45,225 nt of DNA from NCBI GenBank assembly GCA_963802205.1, contig CAWDHW010000013.1, forward strand, positions 1-45,225, read 5' to 3'. How positions within the stretch are numbered: the stretch's first letter is position 1; each line of letters starts with the position of its first letter. The notes under the pieces are model-generated. The model had not been told where the DNA came from. It searched no databases and saw only the letters and a program-made list of their open reading frames with translations. Made by a program: the position numbers and the translations under genes. This DNA is from DYRB01 sp963802205 (GTDB lineage: Bacteria; Pseudomonadota; Gammaproteobacteria; Chromatiales; Chromatiaceae). Shown in pieces: positions 33,996 through 42,291 of this stretch.

Positions 33996-35074
33996 ATGGC
34001 CGAGCTGTTTGACCAATCGGACCCGGGTGATTGGTTCACCGCCCCCGCCGCACCCTGGACCGGACGGCGGAGACCGCCGCTCTGGCCCGCCAGGCGAGCC
34101 TGACCAAACCGCCCGGGTCCCTGGGCCGGCTGGAGTCTGCGGCGGTGCGCCTGGCGGCCCTCCAGCGGACGGCGCAACCCAGTGTGGATCGGGTGCGCAT
34201 CACTGTCTTCGCCGCCGACCACGGGGTGGCGGGGGAGGGGGTCTCCGCCTTTCCCCAGGCGGTCACGGGCCAGATGCTCCGCAACTTCGCTGCTGGCGGG
34301 GCAGCCATCTGCGTCCTGGCCCGGGCCTTGGGGGCTGACCTGGAGTTGGTGGACCTCGGCACGGCGGGTGAGCCTCTGGCACTGGCGGGGGTGCGCTCGG
34401 TGCGCCTGGGCCCGGGCACTGCCAACCTGGTCCAGGGGCCCGCCATGACCGGAGCACAGGTCGCCGCCGCCCTGGCGGAGGGTCGCGCCGCAGTCCTGCG
34501 CGCCCAGGCCGCCGGTGTGGACCTCTTTATCGCCGGGGAGATGGGCATCGCCAACACCACGGCCGCCGCTGCCCTGGCCTGTGCCCTGCTCGACCGACCC
34601 GCGGCGGACCTGACCGGGCCCGGGACCGGGCTCGACCGGGAGGGTGTCGCCCGCAAGGCCGCGGTGATCGCCCGCGCCCTGGAGCTGCATCGGCCTCACC
34701 TCGCCGAGCCGCTGGAGGTCCTGCGTCGGCTCGGCGGCTTCGAGATCGCCGCCATGACCGGGGCCTATATCGCCTGCGCCCAGATTGGCGTCCCGGCCCT
34801 GGTGGACGGCTTCATCGCCGGGGTCGCGGCCCTGACGGCGGTGCGTCTGTACCCCGGGGCGGGGGATTGGTTGCTCTACGGGCACAGATCCGCGGAGCCC
34901 GGTCATGCCCTGGTCCTGGCCGCCCTGGGGGCAGAGCCCATGCTGGATCTGGGGATGCGGCTGGGCGAGGGGAGCGGGGCGGCGGTGGCTGTGCCCCTGC
35001 TGCGCCTGGCCTGCGCCCTGCACAACCGCATGGCGACCTTTGCCGAGGCCGGGGTCAGCGACGGGACGGCATGA
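33996..35074 (+). pseudogene. cobT: Nicotinate-nucleotide--DMB phosphoribosyltransferase, one frameshift near the N-terminus
   Basis: CobT makes alpha-ribazole phosphate, the lower ligand of cobalamin. The body has the family motifs LTKPPGSLGRLE, FAADHGVAGEGVSAFPQAVT, GEMGIANTTAAAAL and VLVLAALGAEPMLDLGMRLGEGSGAA. The natural start is the ATG at 33996, 6 bases after AAGGAG, giving MAELFDQSDPGDWFTAPAAP. One C is missing in CCC at about 34059-34061, moving the rest into another frame. A TTG at 34031 could start the intact part but has no ribosome site. Activity may be reduced or the base loss may be a sequence error. Confidence 0.88.
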
Positions 35075-35688
35075 TGGACCGCTTTGTGGATCTCCTGCGC
35101 CACGGCGAGCCCGAGGGCGGTGGGCGTTTCCGCGGTGGCTCGGGGGACCCCCTCAGCCCCACCGGGCTGGCACAGATGCGGGCGGCGGTTGCGCTGGCCA
35201 GTGCTGGGCATGAGGGTGGCGATAGGCTGCTCTGGGATCTGGTGGTGACGTCCCCCACGCGACGCTGTGCCGCCTTCGCCGAGGCCCTGGCCTTGGGGCG
35301 CGGCCTGCCTCTGGAGGTTTGGCCGAATCTGGGCGAGCGGGGCTGGGGGGACTGGGAGGGGCGTGCCGCCGATCAGATCCCGGCGGCGGACCTGAGTCGC
35401 TTCTGGGCCGACCCGGTCGGCTTTACGCCGCCGGGGGCCGAGCCCTTCGCCGCCTTCCGCGAGCGGGGCCTGCGGGCCTGGGGCGATCTTCTGACCCATC
35501 CGGCCCGCCATCCCCTGGTCGTCACCCACGGCGGGGTCCTGCGGGTGGTCCTGGGGGCCGTGCTCGACATGCCCCCCGCGGCCCTGATCCTGATCGAGGT
35601 CCCCTACGCCTGCATCACCCGGCTGCGCCTGCCGGAAGGGGGCCGCCCGAGCCTGATGGCCCACGGGTCCGTGATGGGGGGCCTGTGA
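35071..35688 (+). CDS. cobC: Alpha-ribazole phosphatase-like histidine phosphatase
   Basis: This 205-residue member of the histidine phosphatase family probably dephosphorylates alpha-ribazole-5'-phosphate in nucleotide-loop assembly. The catalytic L-L-R-H-G-E-P is at residues 8-14, VTSPTRRCAAFAEAL follows, and the second catalytic histidine is in LVVTHGGVLRVVLG. Its start overlaps the cobT stop (ATGATG) and its own stop overlaps cobS, placing it firmly in the B12 operon. The family is broad, so the specificity comes from context. Confidence 0.88.
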   Translation: MMDRFVDLLRHGEPEGGGRFRGGSGDPLSPTGLAQMRAAVALASAGHEGGDRLLWDLVVTSPTRRCAAFAEALALGRGLPLEVWPNLGERGWGDWEGRAADQIPAADLSRFWADPVGFTPPGAEPFAAFRERGLRAWGDLLTHPARHPLVVTHGGVLRVVLGAVLDMPPAALILIEVPYACITRLRLPEGGRPSLMAHGSVMGGL

Positions 35689-36446
35689 TGTGGCGGGCGT
35701 GCCTCTGCGCCGGTCGCTTTCTGACCCGGCTGCCCCTCCCGGACCCGGGTCTCCTGGACGGGCCTGTCCTGGGGCGGGCGGTGCTGTGCTACCCGCTGGT
35801 CGGGCTGGTCATAGGGGTCTTGTTGTGGGGGCTGGTGTGGACCTTGGCCCAGGTCTGCCCGGGGGCGACCGCCGCACCGCTCGCCGCTCTGGGCCTGATC
35901 GCCTGGGTCTGGCTGACCGGGGGCCTGCACCTGGACGGGCTGGCGGACAGCGCCGACGCCTGGGTCGGTGGGCTCGGGGACCGGGCCCGGACCCTGGAGA
36001 TTCTCCGGGACCCCCACATCGGGGCCATGGGGGCCCTGACCCTGGGCCTGGTCCTCATCGGAAAATGGTCCGCGCTCCTGGCCCTGATCGCCGCCGACGA
36101 TCTTCTGCCCCTGCTCTGGGTCCCGGTCCTGGGACGGACCCAGGTCCTGGTGCTCATGCTCACGACGCCCTATGCCCGGCCAGGTGGCATGGCGGCGCAG
36201 GCCGTGGCCTGTCTTCCGAGGGGGCCGGCCTGGGTCGTGGTCGGGCTGGCGTTGTCCCTGGTCGCCCTGGCCGACAGCCTCGGCGGGGGTTGGGGCCTGC
36301 CCCTGCTGGTGGCGGGGATCACGCTGATCTTGTGGCGCCGTGCCATGGTCCGGCGCCTTGGGGGCTTTACCGGCGATACCGCCGGCGCCCTGGTGGAGTT
36401 GACGGAGACGGCGGTCCTGCTGGTCCTGGCCCTGGGGTCGGCGTGA
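35688..36446 (+). CDS. cobS: Adenosylcobinamide-GDP ribazoletransferase
   Basis: CobS is the membrane enzyme that joins adenosylcobinamide-GDP to alpha-ribazole, completing cobalamin. The family motif G-G-L-H-L-D-G-L-A-D-S-A-D-A is present with its metal-binding aspartates, followed by RDPHIGAMGALTLGLVL and a C-terminal G-D-T-A-G-A-L-V-E-L-T-E. The 252 residues include about six membrane helices. It is the last gene of the cluster. Confidence 0.95.
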   Translation: MWRACLCAGRFLTRLPLPDPGLLDGPVLGRAVLCYPLVGLVIGVLLWGLVWTLAQVCPGATAAPLAALGLIAWVWLTGGLHLDGLADSADAWVGGLGDRARTLEILRDPHIGAMGALTLGLVLIGKWSALLALIAADDLLPLLWVPVLGRTQVLVLMLTTPYARPGGMAAQAVACLPRGPAWVVVGLALSLVALADSLGGGWGLPLLVAGITLILWRRAMVRRLGGFTGDTAGALVELTETAVLLVLALGSA

Positions 36447-36481
36447 GGGACTTGGTTGTCGAAACAGGGGCCTTTGCGAGG

Positions 36482-36489
36482 TATACAAT
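36482..36489 (+). promoter_or_regulatory. Candidate -10 element for the SPOR-domain gene
   Basis: TATACAAT is a strong -10-like sequence in otherwise GC-rich DNA between cobS and the next start. The -35 is poor (TTGTCG at 36456, spacing about 20). The predicted transcript would start near 36496. Confidence 0.4.
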
Positions 36490-36531
36490 TCGGCGTCTGC
36501 GATGAGGATGTACCAAGACCCCGGGGGACCT

Positions 36532-38319
36532 ATGCACCACGACAAGAAGGGCAAGCTGCTGATGTTGGGCAATAGCCAACGCGACCTCTCCGCCCTGACC
36601 GCGCCGGACCCGGTGGTCCAACCGAGCCCGCCGCCCGTCTTTCAGCCGACCCCACAACCCGAGGCCACCCCCGGTCGGGCCAAGAAGCGCCTGGCGGGCA
36701 AGGCCGCCGCCAAGGGCGCCAAGACCGACAAGGAGGACAAGCGCCGCCACCGGGAGCAGCTCGCCTCCGAGCTGGGGACCATCTCCGAGGCACTCCAGCA
36801 ACTGCGTGCGCGGGTGGCCGACCTGCACCGCCTGCACCTCGATCGCGAGGCCGGTCAGGCGGGGCTGGCGACCCAGGTCCAGACCCTCGGGGCCGGTCAG
36901 GCCCAGGCACGCGGCCGCGAGTTGGCCCTGGAGTCGCGGGTTGAGACCCTGAGGGTCAGCATGGAGGGCCTGCGCACCGAGGCCGCCGCCATCACCGATG
37001 CCCTGGCGGACATCGCGGTGGCCCCGGATCGGGACACCGCCCTGTTCGCCCTGGAGGACCGCATCCAGGACGCCGAGGGGACCATTGCCGAACTGCGCAC
37101 CCTCATGGACCAGGCCCCAAACCTGGGCGATGCGGCCCAACTGGCGGGCTGGGCCGAGGGCCTGGCGGACCTGCGTCAGGGCCTGGCGGTCCAGGGGGAG
37201 CGTCTGGCCGGGGTCGAGGTGCGGTTGGCCGAGGATACATCCGCCCCAGCCGCGGCCCGGCTGGAGCAGACCCTGACGACCCTGGGCGGCAGCCTGGATG
37301 GGCGCATCATCGCCCTGGAACGCGACCTCGACACCCTGCGCGACCAGAACCGACGCTGGCGCGAGGCCGAGCGGAGTTGGGCGGAGGAGCGCATCCAGGG
37401 GTTGCGCCGCGGCCTGGCGGGGGGCATGGGGCTCCTGGCCCTGCTTCTGCTGGCGGGCTTCGCGGCCACTTGGTGGCACGGGGAACGGCAGTTGGACCTG
37501 ATCACCGCCCGCATGGCCTCGGTGGAACAGGGCGCCCGCCTCAACGTCCTCGCCGAACCGGCGGCCAATCGGGTCGAGGACCGCCTGACCCCGGTTCTGG
37601 GTCAGCTTGGTGTCGCGCTGCAAGGCATCCAGGCGAGCACCGAGGCCCTGGGGGCGCGGATCGCGGCCCTGCCTAACCAGGGTCAGCCGGTGCAACCGCC
37701 GACGGTTGCGATCCCCGCGGTCCAGAACCAGGCCCCCGCGGTCGTCCCGGAGACGCCGTCGTCAGTCGCCCCGAGTGAGCCACGGTCCGTCCTAGCACCG
37801 GACCTCGTCAGCGGACGGTCCGCCGAGGCCACGGCCGCTGAGTTGCCGTCCGAACCTCTGGCCGAGGTCGTCCCAAGCACCCCGATCCCTGCTGTTGAGG
37901 AGGCCGCCATCGTGGCGGAGACCCCGACCGAACCGTCGGCCCCGTCAGCGCCATCGGCCCCGGGGCCGACCCCGGTCCTCGCCGCGGCTCCGGTCGCGGC
38001 GGCTCAGGTGCCGACGGCACCGGCCGTTGCGGACACCCTGGTCCTGGACTCGGAGCGCTACGCCATCCAGCTCATCGGCTTCCGCACCCCGGCCCGTATC
38101 GCCGCCTTCGCCAGAGATCAGGGCATCGCGGACCAGGCGCGCTGGCTGCGCGCCCCAGGCAAGGGGCGCGCCTGGAATCTGGTGGTGCTGGGCAATTACG
38201 CGAGTCGGGATGAGGCGCAAGCGGCCCTGGTCGCACTGCCCCCGGCGCTGCGCGCCCTGTCGCCCCTGGTCCGCCCGCTGTCTGCGGGGACCGAATTGAT
38301 GCCCATCGAGGCCCGCTGA
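36532..38319 (+). CDS. SPOR-domain membrane protein with coiled coils
   Basis: The 595-residue protein has a basic Lys/Arg/Ala-rich cytoplasmic N-terminus and long coiled-coil heptads (about 85-295). One membrane helix follows (GLLALLLLAGFAATWW, about 303-318), then a periplasmic coil, a Pro/Ala/Val-rich linker (about 385-505) and a C-terminal SPOR domain (YAIQLIGFRTPARIAAFARDQG...NLVVLGNYASRDEAQAAL). SPOR domains bind denuded peptidoglycan at division sites. I use MHHDKKGKLLML, with GGGGG 4 bases upstream; an ATG 10 codons earlier is possible. The coil-TM-SPOR layout resembles DamX-like division proteins, but no AAA partner is adjacent. Confidence 0.88.
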   Translation: MHHDKKGKLLMLGNSQRDLSALTAPDPVVQPSPPPVFQPTPQPEATPGRAKKRLAGKAAAKGAKTDKEDKRRHREQLASELGTISEALQQLRARVADLHRLHLDREAGQAGLATQVQTLGAGQAQARGRELALESRVETLRVSMEGLRTEAAAITDALADIAVAPDRDTALFALEDRIQDAEGTIAELRTLMDQAPNLGDAAQLAGWAEGLADLRQGLAVQGERLAGVEVRLAEDTSAPAAARLEQTLTTLGGSLDGRIIALERDLDTLRDQNRRWREAERSWAEERIQGLRRGLAGGMGLLALLLLAGFAATWWHGERQLDLITARMASVEQGARLNVLAEPAANRVEDRLTPVLGQLGVALQGIQASTEALGARIAALPNQGQPVQPPTVAIPAVQNQAPAVVPETPSSVAPSEPRSVLAPDLVSGRSAEATAAELPSEPLAEVVPSTPIPAVEEAAIVAETPTEPSAPSAPSAPGPTPVLAAAPVAAAQVPTAPAVADTLVLDSERYAIQLIGFRTPARIAAFARDQGIADQARWLRAPGKGRAWNLVVLGNYASRDEAQAALVALPPALRALSPLVRPLSAGTELMPIEAR

Positions 38320-38865
38320 ACCTCGAATGGGCAGTTTCCACGCAACGCTGAAATCGCGCGGTCCGTCGGACTGAGGTGGACCCCATTCCCTGTCCAGCGA
38401 TTGGGGTCCACTTCAGCTGTGTGTCTCGCAACGCCATGATTTCGTGAAGCCCCGCTCTGAAACTTCCGAATTGATCAGCAATACCTTAAGGACCCGAGCG
38501 GGTGGGCCCCGATACCGCGATCTCATCCGCCGCTTCCTCCGCGGGTTCTGTTTCACTGTCACTAAACATGTCTCTCATTTCCGCGAAACTACTCGCCCAT
38601 GACAAGCTGGGGATGTTTTCCCATATGGTTGCCCCACACCCGGGACATGGTAGACCCCGTGCGTGTGACCCCGTGCGTGGTTTCGGCTCTGTGCCCTTGC
38701 AGAAATCCTTCCTTCAATGCTAGGTTCCCCGACGACCGACATGTAGAGCGGAGCGAAGCCGGTCGGCCCCCGGTAGGCGAAGGCCGGATGCAAGCGCATC
38801 CGAGGCGCCGTCAAGCCGCCATGCGGTTGGAGTTCCTATCCCTCAACCATTGGAGACCGTGAAAG
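38320..38865. other. Intergenic accessory region
   Basis: No convincing gene in 546 bases. It holds the inverted repeat at 38371-38416, a tandem pair of GACCCCGTGCGTG at about 38652-38680, and a short hairpin (CGGATGC/GCATCCG) near 38784-38801. The motif GAGCGGAGCGAAGCCGG near 38746 resembles interspersed palindromic debris common in proteobacterial intergenic DNA. Confidence 0.5.
38371..38416. repeat. Inverted repeat, possible transposon-end relic
   Basis: CTGAGGTGGACCCCAT (38371-38386) and TTGGGGTCCACTTCAG (38401-38416) are inverted copies with two mismatches, separated by 14 bases. No T-run follows, so it is a weak terminator. Two insertion-sequence-like ends facing each other with nothing between would fit a miniature or excised element. 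Confidence 0.6.
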
Positions 38866-39231
38866 ATGAGCAGCAAATCTTGGCGTTACACAGCAGCCAT
38901 TGCGGCGTTGTTGGCCTTGGCCGCGCCCAAAGCCAACGCGGGCTACGATTTTTGGTCGTATATTGCCACGCCGCTGATCGCAACGGCTGAACTTGGACCC
39001 AACGACGGTGAAATCACGATCAGCGGGCAATTCTGCGATTCCCCGTCGGTCTACCAGGGGCTGCTCGATGGCTCATTTGCGCAGCTAGAAATTACTGATA
39101 AAACCTCTAGCCATATCGTAGCGGTACTGTCGGAATCTAAACCAGCTACGTACAAGTTTGGGATCCAATGCTGGTTGGGGCTTGCAGCCATCGACGTGAC
39201 GGTTCCGGCGTCTGTCGACCCTACACTCTGA
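38866..39231 (+). CDS. Small secreted protein of unknown function
   Basis: The 121-residue product has a clear signal peptide (WRYTAAIAALLALAAPKANA, cleavage after A-N-A about residue 25). The mature part is about 95 residues, has two cysteines (in QFCDS and QCWLG) that could form a disulfide, and looks beta-rich. I do not recognise a family. Codon use is less GC-biased than in the core genes, consistent with an accessory origin. The start is ATG with GAAAG upstream, a weak site. Confidence 0.6.
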   Translation: MSSKSWRYTAAIAALLALAAPKANAGYDFWSYIATPLIATAELGPNDGEITISGQFCDSPSVYQGLLDGSFAQLEITDKTSSHIVAVLSESKPATYKFGIQCWLGLAAIDVTVPASVDPTL

Positions 39232-39719
39232 CAGCGGTTGATGTGCGGCACCTGTTGGAATGCTGAAGACTCGGGTGGGTGCCCGCTAACGGAATAGAAA
39301 GCATTCCCAGAGTGCCGCGTTAGCGCTCGTGATACCTGTCGGGCGCTTCCTGCCGCCAACATGACTCGCGCAATGGCGGCAACCTGAGTTCGTTTAGGTT
39401 TGCCCCGATCTAGGTCGCCGGTCCGCCACGAGCAGCGCCCTGTGGTCCCGCTCGGGCTGCGCACCGGCCATACGTGAATATGGCGTGACGGCGTTTCGCG
39501 TGCGCCTTTACCTACTGGTATAGGGGTCTTCCATGTGGCACATCTGCCCAGGGCGAGGCGACTTCTATCCTAGCACCTGGGCTATCTCTACCCGGCCGCA
39601 AACAGGCCCATAGCCTGGATGGAGCGCAGCGGAATCCAGGACCAAGAGCAGACTGGGGTCTACCATCGGATTTGTAGGTAGCCGGTAGACCCCGTGCGCG
39701 CTCTCCCTCTTAACCCTCT
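39232..39719. other. Intergenic accessory region
   Basis: 488 bases with no credible gene. Visible items are a perfect 8-base inverted repeat TGCCGCCA/TGGCGGCA (39351-39381) and a GGATGGAGCGCAGCGGAATCC palindrome-like element near 39617, of the kind scattered in proteobacterial genomes. There is also a short repeat (GTAGACCCCGTGCG) near 39683 shared with the region around 38650. Confidence 0.5.
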
Positions 39720-40310
39720 TTACCGGTTGGGGTTCCCCCGCGTCGTGTTCCCATCGCTCCGAACGCTGGGGGGTTCCGCTGCCAAGGTGTCCAGGACCTT
39801 CAGGAAGGAACTCAGGTGCCGCTCTGAACCTAGCAGCAGGTTTGTGTATACCTTGACGATGTCGGCGTAGGCCGCGCTGAGCGTGATCGCATCGCTGATG
39901 TCCGCCATGTCCTTCTGCTCGATGACCACTCCGACCCCAAGGGCCTCTTCGAAGCCCTCCTCTCCAGTGCTTACCAAGCCGTTGTAGAGCGTCTGCAGGT
40001 CCTCATTCTCAAACTCCCCGAGACCCATGCCGGCCGCGGGGTCGTCTAGGGCGTACTTGTCGAGCAGCTCCTTGACGGCGTCTGTGTGTCGCTGCTCGGA
40101 CGCTGTGATGTTGGTGAAGATCATCGATGGCGCTTCCTGCTCTGCATACAGCAGGGAGAAGTGCAAATAGACATCGTGGGCCAACTTCTCCTCCTCGCGC
40201 ATGAATGCGAGTGTGTCGGCCACATCTTGCGGGAGTACGTCCGCAGCCATCAGTGGAGCACCGATGACGACCGAGCCCAGAAGTGCCAAGGCCGATAGGA
40301 GCCTTTTCAT
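39720..40310 (-). CDS. Secreted DUF2202 ferritin-like protein
   Basis: The 196-residue protein has a signal peptide (MKRLLSALALLGSVVIGAPLMA) followed by a four-helix ferritin-like DUF2202 domain. Carboxylate/His motifs typical of di-metal sites are FMREEEKLAHDVYLHF, ITASEQRHTDAV and a late G-S-E-R-H-L-S-S-F. The family is often exported and is thought to bind metal or have redox roles; its exact activity is unknown. The C-terminal 20 residues are polar and probably disordered. It has no operon partner. Confidence 0.88.
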   Translation of the reverse strand: MKRLLSALALLGSVVIGAPLMAADVLPQDVADTLAFMREEEKLAHDVYLHFSLLYAEQEAPSMIFTNITASEQRHTDAVKELLDKYALDDPAAGMGLGEFENEDLQTLYNGLVSTGEEGFEEALGVGVVIEQKDMADISDAITLSAAYADIVKVYTNLLLGSERHLSSFLKVLDTLAAEPPSVRSDGNTTRGNPNR

Positions 40311-40812
40311 GATAAGCCTCCAGTCATTTCAGTAGGTGGCGGCGTTGGGCCCAGACTGCCGTCTCTCGCGCGCTGGACGGGTAGCGCGCCCGGTGGCGTC
40401 TGGGCCCACCGCTCGCCTAACACTCAGCATATAACGGCATGGCGAATGTTTTCTGTAGGGTATTCGCCTCAGTGACACCCGAGGCCCCGGCGCGTAGGGG
40501 TGGGGTGCCGTGGACGTTGACTGGTCGCTTTGGCGGGGTGACGTGGCTGGACGCCCCATAGGGCAAATACCCCATATCCAAAGGCTGTGGTGTCCACAAT
40601 GCTATGAACAGCGAGGGGAAGTGTTGGCACCGCGGCGCGCGGTAGACGGCTCTAGCGCCAATCGGGTAAGCGGCCCAAGTCCAAGGGATTGAGGTGCCGG
40701 GCCCGAGGTGCCGGCCTCGACGGTAGGCCCAGCGGAGTCATCCCTATCAGGGGTGGCCTGCACCGTAGCCCACGGCGCTCCGCTGTGCCCCAGAGCAGGG
40801 CGGGGACGGAGA
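40311..40812. other. Intergenic accessory region with a nested stem-loop
   Basis: No gene is supported in these 502 bases. The notable item is the stem-loop at 40346-40408 just upstream of the DUF2202 gene. Near 40690-40715 the 10-base GAGGTGCCGG is repeated in tandem, 16 bases apart. A modest ribosome site (GGAG) precedes the next gene. Confidence 0.5.
40346..40408. repeat. Nested stem-loop upstream of the DUF2202 gene
   Basis: An outer stem pairs TGGGCCCAGACTGCC (40346-40360) with GGCGTCTGGGCCCA (40395-40408) with one bulged base. Inside it GCGCGCT (40368-40374) pairs with AGCGCGC (40383-40389). The size and two-stem form suggest a structured RNA or a recombination-type palindrome; which one is not determinable here. 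Confidence 0.55.
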
Positions 40813-41964
40813 ATGACCATGAAAATGCGCACATTGGTAACAGCCATTTCGGCGATCCTGGTCGGCACGGCCATGTTAAGCGGCGGCGTGCTCGCCAAGG
40901 GTAGTAAGCCGGTAGTGGAGGCGACGAACAACCTGTCCTATCCGGGCGCGTTGACCGCAACTGCGACCTTTACGCTTCCGAGTGGGTATTACGCTTTCGG
41001 GGCCGCGTTCCCGAATGGTATGTCTTGGGGCTGTAATAGACCGGAGACCGTTGGCACCAGCGTCTACCCCAATACGTCCTGTGTAAACGATGTGGGTATC
41101 CCGCTGACCCCGGAGGCGTGCGTCGCTCCGGATGGGAAGTGCGCGGGCTTCGAGGCCGACGCGCTTGAGCCCATCTACTGGCAGAAGAATACAGCGAACC
41201 GCTGGCAGGCGGGGTATGTCTCGGGCATCGGATCGGCGACCGCGGACGCCGTGGACTGGGGCGATAGTCTGGAGAGTGTGTCCTGGAAGACGACGTCCAT
41301 CATCCGGGTGGAAACCAATGCGTTCGCGGATCTGACGTTGCAAGATACATCGCAATCGCCTCAGATCAGGTTCGACATGTGGCATGTGTTCGGTCAGGGC
41401 ACCAACGAGCTCTGGGGCGCGCACGCCAACAGCGCAAACGTCCCCTACGTCTATGCGACCTGGCCCTACGCGGTCATCAAGACGCCGTATGCCCGGCTCA
41501 ACATGGCCAAGCTGCTGAACGGCGCCGTCACATGTCCGCCCACAGGACTGAGACCGGACTTCCCAGACCTGACATGGACCCACAACGTTGGGTGGGACGG
41601 CCTTTATAAGCTCCGGGACATTCCGTACACCGCCGAGTTGAACATCAAGGGCAGCTATGTGTTCGGCTACAACTGGAACCTCAAGAGCGACGTGGTGCCG
41701 TCTGACGTGAACAAGGCCGGATGGTGGCGGCTGACCTTCTACACGACCGACGACTCGGTGGTGTTCGACGACCCGACCATTCCAACCGTACCGCCGGCGA
41801 CTACGGAGCCGCCCGTCCCCATGGTCACGGCAGAGGCCGAAGAGGGCGACACCGGTCCGCTGTATGCGCCTGTGGTCGACGTCGATAACAACCTGACCTA
41901 CATCGACATCTGCATCATAAATGGCAGCAGCCGAGGCGGCGGCGGTGGAGGGGGTCGCCGGTAA
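40813..41964 (+). CDS. Secreted protein of unknown function, Gly/Arg-rich C-terminus
   Basis: The 383-residue protein starts MTMKMRTLVTAISAILVGTAMLSGGVLA, a signal peptide with cleavage about residue 28. The mature region is beta-rich with many aromatic residues (WTHNVGWDGLYKL, YVFGYNWNLK) and several cysteines near the N-terminus (WGCNRP, NTSCVND, EACVAPDGKCAG). A Pro/Thr linker (TIPTVPPATTEPP) and a Gly-rich tail ending in Arg follow. I do not recognise the family. An alternative ATG 2 codons in gives the same mature protein. A terminator follows. Confidence 0.8.
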   Translation: MTMKMRTLVTAISAILVGTAMLSGGVLAKGSKPVVEATNNLSYPGALTATATFTLPSGYYAFGAAFPNGMSWGCNRPETVGTSVYPNTSCVNDVGIPLTPEACVAPDGKCAGFEADALEPIYWQKNTANRWQAGYVSGIGSATADAVDWGDSLESVSWKTTSIIRVETNAFADLTLQDTSQSPQIRFDMWHVFGQGTNELWGAHANSANVPYVYATWPYAVIKTPYARLNMAKLLNGAVTCPPTGLRPDFPDLTWTHNVGWDGLYKLRDIPYTAELNIKGSYVFGYNWNLKSDVVPSDVNKAGWWRLTFYTTDDSVVFDDPTIPTVPPATTEPPVPMVTAEAEEGDTGPLYAPVVDVDNNLTYIDICIINGSSRGGGGGGGRR

Positions 41965-42291
41965 GCCTGTGCGCAAGCCTGCCTAGCAGGTGAGCAACGC
42001 ATGCCGGCCCAAGGCCGGGGAAGAGCACACACTCTCCCCGGCCATTCTTGGGTTTTTCGCCGCCAAGGACTCTTGCTCCCGAGCCCCTGGGCTAAAGGTT
42101 CATGAAGGGCCTGCCCGGTGACTTCGACGAACAGGCCCTTAAATCCGACTGAGGGTCCCAACTGGCCACCGTCCCGGTTTGGCGTACCGAGGGAAGACAC
42201 ATGCGCCCACGCAGGCACTTGGAGGGTGTCTTCCGCGACGAGTCGAATGGATCGCTCGCTGGCGCTTGACGCGCCAGCTCGACAGCCTGCC
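41965..42291. other. Intergenic region between convergent genes
   Basis: 327 bases holding the terminator at 42013-42058 and a perfect 8-base hairpin GCTGGCGC/GCGCCAGC (42258-42278) just beyond the end of the leftward broken gene. No coding sequence is seen. Confidence 0.5.
42013..42058 (+). terminator. Rho-independent terminator of the secreted-protein gene
   Basis: GGCCGGGGAAGAG pairs with CTCTCCCCGGCC (one bulge), followed 10 bases later by TTTTT. It lies 49 bases after the stop codon of the gene ending at 41964. Confidence 0.75.

Noticed and set aside
40340..40427. Integron attC site suggested by GTTGGGC and GCCTAAC around a palindrome
   Set aside because: In attC the core motifs read RYYYAAC on the left and GTTRRRY on the right. 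Here the order is reversed, and no integrase or second site was found.
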